Assembly (NCBI GenBank): GCA_964481035.1 | Contig: CAYZSE010000147.1 | Span: forward strand, 1-6,707 | Length of the DNA stretch: 6,707 bases | DNA from: JAAAPF01 sp964481035 | Lineage (GTDB): Bacteria > Pseudomonadota > Alphaproteobacteria > Geminicoccales > Geminicoccaceae | Reading direction: 5' to 3' | Shown here: positions 1 to 5,637 of the stretch, in pieces | Layout: the number at the start of each line of letters is the position of its first letter | Position numbering within the stretch: position 1 is the first letter of the stretch | Notes under the pieces: model-generated | Database searches by the model: none | Told to the model about the DNA's origin: nothing | The model's input: only the letters and a program-made list of their open reading frames with translations | Made by a program: the position numbers and the translations under genes

Positions 1-103
1 TTTTTATCCACAGGCGCGCGGCGGACCGTGCCGGATCCGCCCGAGCCTGTCGCCGAGGCGGCACCGAACCTACATCTCGTGCAGGACCGGGAGCGGAGGA
101 CCC
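1..103. other. Leader region upstream of msrB
   Basis: This stretch before msrB has no supported gene; the open frame running through it is the msrB region read in another frame. It begins with a short T-run and a DnaA-box match (listed separately), then turns strongly G+C-rich. An 8 bp palindrome CGGATCCG lies at 31-38. I could not identify a convincing -35/-10 pair. TACATC near 71-76 is the only -10-like hexamer and has no matching -35. The msrB promoter is therefore probably here or further left, but is not located. Confidence 0.4.
4..12 (+). promoter_or_regulatory. DnaA-box consensus match (TTATCCACA)
   Basis: The nine bases TTATCCACA match the strong DnaA-box consensus exactly and are preceded by a T-run at 1-3. 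Six of the nine are A or T, which is uncommon in this G+C-rich window. I found no second close match on either strand; the nearest, TGTGGATCG, occurs at about 4002 and 5647 and has two mismatches. A single box may belong to an origin or a DnaA-controlled promoter left of the window, or may be chance. What lies to the left cannot be seen. Confidence 0.4.
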
Positions 104-502
104 ATGGACAAGATCGCCAAGACCGACGCCGAGTGGCGGGCGGAGCTGAGCCCCGAGGAGTACCACGTCGCCCGGGAAGCCGGGACCGAGCGCGCCTTCA
201 GCGGGCGCTACTGCAACGAGAAGCGGCCGGGCACCTATGCCTGCGTCGGCTGCGGCCTGCCGCTCTTTCACTCCTCGACCAAGTACGACAGCGGCACCGG
301 CTGGCCGTCGTTCTGGCAGCCGGTCGATGCGGCCCACGTCGCCCTGAAGCGCGACGTCACCTTCGGCATGGTCCGCACCGAGGTCCTGTGCGCCCGCTGC
401 GACAGCCATCTCGGCCACGTCTTCCCCGACGGCCCGCGGCCGACCGGCCAGCGCTACTGCATGAACAGCCTCAGCCTCAAGCTCGAGCCCGAGGGCGACT
501 GA
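104..502 (+). CDS. msrB: Peptide-methionine (R)-S-oxide reductase MsrB
   Basis: This 132-residue protein reduces methionine-R-sulfoxide in oxidised proteins back to methionine, a cytosolic repair step usually recycled by thioredoxin. It is a stand-alone, full-length MsrB domain with no signal peptide. Visible motifs are the two zinc-binding CxxC pairs (C47/C50 and C96/C99), the GTGWPSF block (64-70), the HLGHVFPDG block (102-110) and RYCMNS with the catalytic cysteine C119. The usual resolving cysteine in the SGCGWPSF block is replaced by threonine (T65). C37 in RYCNEK is the only remaining non-zinc, non-catalytic cysteine, so it is the candidate resolving residue (inference). The ATG start is supported by GGAGGA at 95-100, 3 bases upstream. 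The gene is followed by a P-type ATPase on the same strand after 75 bp. Identification is very secure. Confidence 0.97.
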   Translation: MDKIAKTDAEWRAELSPEEYHVAREAGTERAFSGRYCNEKRPGTYACVGCGLPLFHSSTKYDSGTGWPSFWQPVDAAHVALKRDVTFGMVRTEVLCARCDSHLGHVFPDGPRPTGQRYCMNSLSLKLEPEGD

Positions 503-518
503 CGTCACCGCGCTGTCC

Positions 519-532
519 TTGATCCGGCGCAA
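519..532. promoter_or_regulatory. FixK/FNR-like box upstream of the cation ATPase
   Basis: The site TTGATCCGGCGCAA lies between msrB and the ATPase. It fits the rhizobial FixK2-type pattern TTG(A/C)-N6-(T/G)CAA exactly and the FNR/Dnr pattern TTGAT-N4-ATCAA at 8 of 10 defined positions. The dyad extends outward to CCTTG (517-521) and CAAGG (530-534), centred on CCGG at 525.5. In alphaproteobacteria such boxes bind CRP/FNR-family regulators that respond to low oxygen or nitric oxide. If bound at the usual -41.5 position, transcription would start near 567, almost on the ATPase ribosome site. No good -10 element is visible there, so activation at that spacing is uncertain and repression is possible. 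Confidence 0.5.
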
Positions 533-566
533 GGCGCGGCCGTGCCGAAGCGGGCAGGTTGCGACC

Positions 567-571
567 GGAGG
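567..571 (+). promoter_or_regulatory. Ribosome binding site setting the ATPase start
   Basis: GGAGG lies 6 bases before the ATG at 578. This favours 578 over the in-frame GTG at 542, which would add 12 residues and has no Shine-Dalgarno-like sequence at a proper distance. The GTG start would also place the FixK/FNR-like box immediately next to the initiation codon. Confidence 0.8.
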
Positions 572-577
572 ACCGCC

Positions 578-3319
578 ATGCCCGATGCCGAACCGTCGTT
601 TCAGCCCCACGCTCTGCCCGTCGAGGTGGTGCTCGCCGAGCTCGACGCCGCGCCCGACGGCCTCGAGCCGGGCGAGGCGGCGGCGCGGCTGGCGGCGGAG
701 GGGCCCAACCGCCTGCCGACCGCACCGCGGACGGGCCCGCTCCAGCGCTTCCTGCGGCAGTTCCACAACGTCCTGATCTACGCGCTGCTCGTGGCGGCGG
801 CGATCGCCGCCGCCATCGGCCACCTCATCGACGCCGGGGTGATCCTCGCCGTCGTCCTCGTCAACGCCGCCATCGGCTTCGTCCAGGAGGGCCGCGCCGA
901 GGAGGCGCTGGCGGCGCTCGGTGCGATGCTGCAGCCGACGGCGAGCGTGCTGCGCGGCGGGCGCCGCCGCACCGTGCCGGCCGAGGAGCTGGTCCGCGGC
1001 GACGTCGTGCTGCTGGAGGCCGGCGACCGCGTGCCGGCCGACCTGCGCGTCGTCAGGACGCGCGATCTGCGCGTCGACGAGGCGATCCTCACCGGCGAAT
1101 CGGTGGCGGCGGAGAAGACGACGGAAGCGGTCGACGCCGACGCGGCGCTCGGCGACCGGCGCTCGATGGCGTTCTCCGGCACGCTGGTGGTGGCCGGCGT
1201 CGGCCGCGGCGTCGTCGCCGCCACGGGCGGGGCGACCGAGCTCGGCCGGATCAGCGCGATGCTCGGCCGGGTCGAGACGCTGGAGACGCCGCTGGTCCGC
1301 CAGATGGACCGCTTCGGCCGCCAGCTCACGCTGCTCGTCCTCGGCCTCGGGGTGCTGGTCTTCGCGGTCGCCTTCGGCCTGCGCGGCTACGCGGCGGGCG
1401 ACGCCTTCATGGCGGTCGTCGGCCTCGCCGTCGCGGCGATCCCCGAGGGCCTGCCCGCGGTCATGACGATCACGCTCGCCATCGGCACGCAACGGCTGGC
1501 TCGCCGGAACGCCATCGTCCGCCGCCTGCCGGCGGTCGAGACGCTGGGCTCGGTCTCGGTCATCTGCACCGACAAGACCGGCACCCTGACCAAGAACGAG
1601 ATGACCGCGGCGAGCGTCGTCCTGGCCGGCGCCGGCCGAATCGCGATCAGCGGCGCCGGCTACGCGCCCCGCGGCGGCTTCGAGCGTGACGGGCGGGCGC
1701 TCGACGCCGCCGACGAGCCGCGGCTCCTGGAGCTGCTGCGTGACGGCGTGCTCTGCAACGACGCGACCTTGAACCTCGAGGGTGAAGACTGGCGCGTCGA
1801 CGGCGATCCGACCGAGGCGGCGCTCGTCGTCGCCGCCGCCAAGGCCGGTCTCGACGAGACGCAGGAGCGCGAGCGGTGGCCGCGCACCGACGCCATCCCG
1901 TTCGACAGCCAGCACCGCTTCATGGCGAGCCTGCACCACGACCACACGGGCCACGGCCGGATCGTCGTCAAGGGCGCGCCCGAGCGCCTGCTCGCGATGT
2001 GCCAGGCGCAAGCATCGCCCGCGGGCTCGGTGCCACTGGACGAGGACTTCTGGCGGGCGCGGGCGGACGAGCTCGCCCGCGACGGGCAGCGGCTGCTCGC
2101 GGTCGCCGTGCGGGCGACGAGCGCCGAGCACCGGATGTTGACCTTCGACGACGTCGAGGGCGGCTTGGAGCTCTCGGGCCTGGTCGGCCTGATCGACCCG
2201 CCGCGCGACGAGGTGCCCGCCGCCGTCGCCGCGTGTCGAGAGGCCGGGATCGCCGTCAAGATGATCACCGGCGACCATGTCGTCACCGCCGCGGCCATCG
2301 CCCGCAGCCTCGCGCTCGCCGACGGCGACGGCGCGCTCACCGGCGCCGAGCTCGATGACCTCGACGACGCGGCGCTGCGGGCGGTGCTGCCGAAGGCGAG
2401 CGTGTTCGCGCGGACGGCGCCGGCGCACAAGCTGCGGCTCGTCCAAGCGTTGCAGGCCGGGGGCGAGGTCGTCGCCATGACCGGTGACGGGGTCAACGAC
2501 GCGCCGGCCCTCAAGCGCGCCGACGTCGGCATCGCCATGGGCCGGAAGGGCAGCGAGGCGGCCAAGGAGGCGGCCGAGATGGTCCTCGCCGACGACCACT
2601 TCGCCACCATCGTCGCCGCCGTCCGCGAGGGGCGCACGGTCTACGACAACCTCAAGAAGGTCATCGCCTGGACCTTGCCGACCAACGGCGGCGAGGCCTT
2701 CGCCATCGTCGCCGCCATCGCCTTCGGCCTCGCTTTGCCGATCACGCCGGTCCAGATCCTCTGGGTCAACATGATCACGGCGGTGGGCCTGGGCCTGACG
2801 CTCGCCTTCGAGCCGACCGAGCCCCTGACCATGCGCCGCCCGCCGCGGCCGAGCGACGAGCCGCTGCTCGCACCCCTCCTGCTGTGGCGGGTCGTCTTCG
2901 TCTCGGGCCTGTTCGTGCTCGGCGCGTTCGGCGTCTTCTTTCGAGCACTCGCCCAGGGCCTCGACCTCGAGACCGCGCGCACACTCGTCGTCAATGCGCT
3001 GGTCGCCATGGAGATCTTCTACCTCTTCAGCGCCCGCTACACCCACGGCTCGGCCTTTACCCGCGAGGGCCTGCGCGGCACGCGGGCGGTCTGGGCCGGG
3101 GTCGGCTTCGTCGCCCTGGCGCAGCTCGCCTTCACCTACGCGCCCCCGGCCCAGCTCCTGTTCGAGACACGCGCTCTCGCCTTGGGCGACCTCGCCCTCG
3201 TCGTCGGCGTCGGCGTGGCCGTGTTCGCGCTGGTCGAGCTGGAGAAGGCGCTCGTCTCCGCCCGCCGCCCGCCCACCGCCGGGCCGCCTCAGCGCGCCTC
3301 GTTCAAGGCCCAGTCGTAG
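578..3319 (+). CDS. P2-type cation-transporting P-type ATPase
   Basis: This 913-residue inner-membrane pump resembles the SERCA/PMCA (PacL-like) group, and its length is normal for that group. In order it shows an N-terminal cation-ATPase domain (about 10-65), M1-M2 (about 64-103), an actuator domain with TGES at 172-175, M3 (about 250-268) and M4 with PEGLP at 289-293. The phosphorylation site DKTGTLT has D332 as the phosphorylated aspartate. KGAP (465-468) lies in the nucleotide domain, and TGD (564-566) and TGDGVNDAP (635-643) complete the P domain. Six further helices follow. Ion-site residues E290 (M4), N703 and E706 (M5), N731 and T734 (M6) match SERCA. The M6 position of SERCA D800 is alanine (A735), so Ca2+ specificity should not be assumed; Ca2+, Mn2+, Na+ or another cation is possible. 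The last 31 bp overlap the convergent DUF547 gene. The FixK/FNR-like dyad upstream suggests oxygen-linked control (inference). Confidence 0.95.
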   Translation: MPDAEPSFQPHALPVEVVLAELDAAPDGLEPGEAAARLAAEGPNRLPTAPRTGPLQRFLRQFHNVLIYALLVAAAIAAAIGHLIDAGVILAVVLVNAAIGFVQEGRAEEALAALGAMLQPTASVLRGGRRRTVPAEELVRGDVVLLEAGDRVPADLRVVRTRDLRVDEAILTGESVAAEKTTEAVDADAALGDRRSMAFSGTLVVAGVGRGVVAATGGATELGRISAMLGRVETLETPLVRQMDRFGRQLTLLVLGLGVLVFAVAFGLRGYAAGDAFMAVVGLAVAAIPEGLPAVMTITLAIGTQRLARRNAIVRRLPAVETLGSVSVICTDKTGTLTKNEMTAASVVLAGAGRIAISGAGYAPRGGFERDGRALDAADEPRLLELLRDGVLCNDATLNLEGEDWRVDGDPTEAALVVAAAKAGLDETQERERWPRTDAIPFDSQHRFMASLHHDHTGHGRIVVKGAPERLLAMCQAQASPAGSVPLDEDFWRARADELARDGQRLLAVAVRATSAEHRMLTFDDVEGGLELSGLVGLIDPPRDEVPAAVAACREAGIAVKMITGDHVVTAAAIARSLALADGDGALTGAELDDLDDAALRAVLPKASVFARTAPAHKLRLVQALQAGGEVVAMTGDGVNDAPALKRADVGIAMGRKGSEAAKEAAEMVLADDHFATIVAAVREGRTVYDNLKKVIAWTLPTNGGEAFAIVAAIAFGLALPITPVQILWVNMITAVGLGLTLAFEPTEPLTMRRPPRPSDEPLLAPLLLWRVVFVSGLFVLGAFGVFFRALAQGLDLETARTLVVNALVAMEIFYLFSARYTHGSAFTREGLRGTRAVWAGVGFVALAQLAFTYAPPAQLLFETRALALGDLALVVGVGVAVFALVELEKALVSARRPPTAGPPQRASFKAQS

Positions 3320-4101
3320 GCGTAGTCGCCGACGCGATCGACACCGTCGAGGCGGCGGCGCAGCGGCGGCAGGGCGTAGCGGCGAACATGGTCGAGCACC
3401 GCTGCCTCGTCGCCGCCGAAGTCCTCGATGAACCAGTTGTAGATGCTCGAGAGGACCACATCGCCGCCGGTGGTGACGCCGACGCCGCGCGCATCGTTGA
3501 CATAGGCGCGGGCGGCAGCATCGAGCCGGGCGTCGAGGCTCGCCGCCTCGAACGGTGCGGGCTGGAGGTTGGGGCAGCCGACGGCGGCGCAGTTGAGGGC
3601 GTAGTGGATGCGGGGATCGGCGAAGACCGGCCGCACGATGCCGTGCTCGATGTCGTTCAAGGAGAGCGTGCGGTCCTCGACCGTCACGCGCTTGGCCGTC
3701 CAGACGTCGTCGATGTCGCGGATGCTGGCGACCGGATAGGCGTCGAGGACGGTGGCGACGGTGAGCGCGTTGTAGAGGTTGAGCCAGTAGGCGAGCTGGG
3801 CGTCGCGGGCGAGGGCGGTCACCTCGGCCGCCTCGAGGGCGGCGAGATAGGCGTCGAGCCCGGCGCGGTCGGCCGGCGTCACCGCGGCGTAGCGGACCCG
3901 ATTCGCGCCGGCCTGGTCGACGACGACGAAGGCGTCGAGAAAGGCGGCCCACGCCGCGTGGTCGCCCTCGGCGCTGGCCTTCGTGCCGTGCCGTTGCCAA
4001 TGTGGATCGAGCAAGCGGGCGTCGGGCGCCACCCAACGCTCGAGCCAGGCGAACCCGGTGGTGACGAGGACGATGCAGGCTACCGTCGCGATGCGCCGCA
4101 T
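3289..4101 (-). CDS. Exported DUF547 domain protein
   Basis: This 270-residue protein has an N-terminal hydrophobic segment after MRRIA (about 4-20), which could be a Sec signal or membrane anchor. The DUF547 domain (Pfam PF04784) covers most of the rest. Visible family features are the WLNLYNALTV block (106-115), YPVASIRDI (122-130), a second block with LSLNDIEHGIVRP (146-158), RIHYALNCAAVGCP (164-177) and LSSIYNWFIEDFG (217-229). Conserved polar candidates are H153, R157, H166, C171 and C176. The biochemical role of this family is not established, so no function is assigned. The start at 4101 is chosen because GAGGGAG lies 6 bases upstream and the hydrophobic segment follows at once. A longer in-frame start at 4284 would add an Arg/Ala-rich stretch that is antisense to the protease gene. 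The 3' end overlaps the ATPase gene by 31 bp. Confidence 0.9.
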   Translation of the reverse strand: MRRIATVACIVLVTTGFAWLERWVAPDARLLDPHWQRHGTKASAEGDHAAWAAFLDAFVVVDQAGANRVRYAAVTPADRAGLDAYLAALEAAEVTALARDAQLAYWLNLYNALTVATVLDAYPVASIRDIDDVWTAKRVTVEDRTLSLNDIEHGIVRPVFADPRIHYALNCAAVGCPNLQPAPFEAASLDARLDAAARAYVNDARGVGVTTGGDVVLSSIYNWFIEDFGGDEAAVLDHVRRYALPPLRRRLDGVDRVGDYAYDWALNEAR

Positions 4102-4102
4102 G
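4099..4102. other. Palindromic CATG shared by two divergent start codons
   Basis: The four bases CATG supply the ATG of the DUF547 gene on the minus strand (4101 to 4099) and an in-frame ATG of the serine protease on the plus strand (4100 to 4102). If both are used, the two divergent genes have no intergenic space, and each promoter lies inside the other gene. The minus-strand start has a good ribosome site and the plus-strand start does not, so the coincidence is certain only as sequence. Confidence 0.5.
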
Positions 4103-4825
4103 GTGCGCTCCCTCTTCCGCTCACTCGATAGGTGGTCGCGCAGGCGAACGCCCCAACGCCGCGCGCGGTTTCGTGAAGCGGCGTGCGCCGCGGCGCTGCT
4201 CGTCGTGCCGAGCGCCGTCGCCGCAGCCGACTGGCCGGCGGTCGGGCGGGTCAACGTCGCCGGGCTCAGCTTCTGCACCGGCACGCTGATCGGCCCGGAC
4301 CGGGCGGTGACCGCGGCGCACTGCCTCTTTCACCCGCGAACCGGCGAGCGTGCGCCGCTCGAGGACATCCACTTCGTCGCCGGCTGGGACCGCGGCGATT
4401 TCGTGGCCCACGCCCAGCCCGCGGCCGTCCGCATCGCCGTCGGCTACGACTGGCACCGCCGTCGCGCCCTCGCCGGCCTCGAGCGGGATCTGGCGATCCT
4501 CGAGTTCGACCGCCCGGTCGCCGCCCCGGCGCTCGCCATCCGCCGCGACGTCGACGGCAGCGGCACCCTCTCCATGGTCCACTACAGCCGGCTCCGACCG
4601 CACCTCGCTGCGGTCGCGCAGAACTGCACCCGCACCGGCGCCCTCGGCCGCCTCTGGCAGATCGACTGCCTGATCGAGGCGGGCGGTTCCGGCGCGCCGG
4701 TTCTCGTCGGCGGGATCGGGTCCTCGGGCATCGCCGCCATCGTCATCGGCCGGACCCGCATCGACAGCGGCTGGACGACCCTGGCGCTGCCGGTGACGGC
4801 CGCGCACGGGCTGGCGTTGCCCTGA
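4100..4825 (+). CDS. Secreted trypsin-like (V8-like) serine protease
   Basis: This protein of about 241 residues is a chymotrypsin-fold endopeptidase, probably exported to the periplasm or outside. The catalytic triad can be read directly: H74 in TAAHC, D130 in RDLAILEF and S197 in GGSGAP. C59/C75 beside the histidine form the usual first disulfide pair, and C176/C190 can form a second. A basic stretch (RRARFRE, about 20-26) leads into a hydrophobic run ending AVAAADW (40-45), read as a Sec signal cleaved near residues 41-43. The spacing CTGTLI...TAAHC...HFVAGW resembles the V8-like group (COG3591) of small alphaproteobacterial proteases. The residue before the active serine is glycine rather than the trypsin aspartate. 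The start is uncertain: in-frame ATGs lie at 4073, 4091 and 4100 and a GTG at 4103, none with a convincing ribosome site. The 4100 start gives an unusually long basic n-region. The gene is divergent from DUF547. Cleavage specificity cannot be told. Confidence 0.88.
   Translation: MVRSLFRSLDRWSRRRTPQRRARFREAACAAALLVVPSAVAAADWPAVGRVNVAGLSFCTGTLIGPDRAVTAAHCLFHPRTGERAPLEDIHFVAGWDRGDFVAHAQPAAVRIAVGYDWHRRRALAGLERDLAILEFDRPVAAPALAIRRDVDGSGTLSMVHYSRLRPHLAAVAQNCTRTGALGRLWQIDCLIEAGGSGAPVLVGGIGSSGIAAIVIGRTRIDSGWTTLALPVTAAHGLALP
4108..4114 (-). promoter_or_regulatory. Ribosome binding site setting the DUF547 start
   Basis: On the minus strand this reads GAGGGAG, 6 bases before the ATG at 4101. It decides the DUF547 start against the longer upstream frame. 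It lies inside the first codons of the divergent protease reading frame. Confidence 0.7.
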
Positions 4826-4828
4826 GCC

Positions 4829-4844
4829 CGCTCCGTTCGGGGCG
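4829..4844. terminator. Weak hairpin between convergent protease and SDR genes
   Basis: CGCTCC (4829-4834) and GGGGCG (4839-4844) can form a six-pair stem, including one G-T wobble, with a GTTC loop. It sits in the 36 bp gap between the protease stop and the SDR stop, where a bidirectional terminator would be expected. No T-run follows on either strand, so intrinsic termination is doubtful. In DNA this G+C-rich, such a small stem can arise by chance. Confidence 0.25.
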
Positions 4845-4861
4845 AGCACCGCCGAAGACGC

Positions 4862-5554
4862 CTAACTACCCGGCGCCACGGGCGGCGTCGGCAGGACCAC
4901 CAACTCGTGCAGGTCGACGTGATCGGGCTGGCCGAGGGCGAAGACGACGCTCCGCGCCACGTCCTCGGGGCGGAGCGCATCGGGCTTGGGCTCGGCGAAG
5001 AAGGGCGTGTCGACCAGGCCCGGCTCGACGAGCGTGACCCGCACGCCGGTGCCCTTGAGCTCCTCGCGCAGCCCGTAGCCGATGGCGGTCACCGCCCACT
5101 TGGTCGCCGAGTACATCGAGCCCGCGAGCGTCCGGCGGCCGGCGACGGAACCGGTGATGAGGACGTGGCCGCGCCGGGCCCTGATCTCGTCGAGCACGGC
5201 GCGCAGCGTGTGGGCGACGCCCAGGATGTTCACGTCGACCATCCGCCGCCAGCTCGCGACGGGAGCGCCCGAGAACCCGCCGGGCTCGCCGCCGACACCG
5301 GCATTGGCGAAGACCGCGTCGATGCCGCCGAAATGGCCCCGCACCGCCGCGACCAAGCGCTCCTGCGACGCGTAGTCGGTGACGTCCGAGGGAAAGCCGG
5401 CCGCCTGGGCGACGCCGATCTCGGCCACCAGCGCCTCGAGCTTGTCGGCCGAGCGGGCGGTGAGCGCGACACGAAAGCCGGCCGCCGCCGCGGCGCGGGC
5501 GGTGGCGGCGCCGATGCCGGTCGACGCGCCGGTGATGAGCAGGACCTTGGACAA
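4862..5554 (-). CDS. SDR-family NAD(P)-dependent oxidoreductase
   Basis: This 230-residue protein is a classical short-chain dehydrogenase/reductase, expected to be cytosolic and to interconvert an alcohol and a carbonyl using NAD(P)H. It shows the dinucleotide motif TGASTGIG (8-15), a basic residue after the second strand (TAR, R34) that favours NADP(H), D57-V58 near the adenine, NAG (84-86), N109, and the active-site set S136, Y148 and K152 in YSATK. VEPGLVDTPFF (176-186) follows. The C-terminal HELVVLPT resembles the YdfG-like group (COG4221), whose members often act on small hydroxy acids; the true substrate is unknown. The start is taken as TTG at 5554 because GGGAGA lies 5 bases upstream and SKVLLITG follows directly. 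The ATG at 5632 would add 26 mostly basic residues unlike SDR N-termini. The gene converges on the protease and is divergent from the EamA transporter. Confidence 0.93.
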   Translation of the reverse strand: MSKVLLITGASTGIGAATARAAAAAGFRVALTARSADKLEALVAEIGVAQAAGFPSDVTDYASQERLVAAVRGHFGGIDAVFANAGVGGEPGGFSGAPVASWRRMVDVNILGVAHTLRAVLDEIRARRGHVLITGSVAGRRTLAGSMYSATKWAVTAIGYGLREELKGTGVRVTLVEPGLVDTPFFAEPKPDALRPEDVARSVVFALGQPDHVDLHELVVLPTPPVAPGS

Positions 5555-5637
5555 GGCGATCTCCCGTTGGGCATAGCGAACGTTACAACGGCGTATCGGC
5601 CGTCTCCGTTCCCGTCGTCGAGGATCTTGCACCGCGC
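5555..5637. promoter_or_regulatory. Divergent intergenic region between SDR and EamA genes
   Basis: Both flanking genes must be transcribed outward from this 83 bp gap or from within each other. No strong -35/-10 pair is readable on either strand. The only symmetric element is CGTTACAACG at 5581-5590, with 4 bp arms CGTT/AACG, too short to call an operator by itself. GAGGA at 5620-5624 is the nearest ribosome-site-like sequence to the EamA ATG, but lies 13 bases away. Confidence 0.35.
5560..5565 (-). promoter_or_regulatory. Ribosome binding site supporting a TTG start for the SDR
   Basis: On the minus strand this reads GGGAGA, 5 bases before the TTG at 5554. No ATG or GTG lies in frame between it and the first beta strand of the Rossmann fold, so it decides the SDR start. 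Confidence 0.7.

Noticed and set aside
28..522. A 164-codon open frame overlapping msrB.
   Set aside because: It is a frame-shifted shadow of msrB with an Arg/Pro-rich translation, while msrB carries all zinc and catalytic residues.
4002..4010. TGTGGATCG here and again near 5647, resembling a reversed DnaA box.
   Set aside because: Both differ from TGTGGATAA at two positions and lie within coding sequence, so neither supports an origin inside the window.
4075..4101. A lipoprotein signal at C9 of the DUF547 protein.
   Set aside because: The cysteine lies before most of the hydrophobic segment, with no room for a lipoprotein signal peptide.
2884..4131. A 415-codon plus-strand open frame running from the ATPase 3' end through the DUF547 gene.
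   Set aside because: It is a shifted frame over the ATPase and antisense over DUF547. Both real genes have clear family motifs, and this frame has none.
4120..4160. A minus-strand promoter for DUF547 with TTGGGG and a TATC-containing -10.
   Set aside because: Each hexamer matches the consensus at only about three positions and the spacing is long, no better than chance.
4133..4171. A twin-arginine (Tat) signal in the protease N-terminus because of SRRR and RRARF.
   Set aside because: The consensus positions after the arginine pair (phenylalanine, leucine, lysine) are not met, so an ordinary Sec signal with a long basic n-region is the simpler reading.
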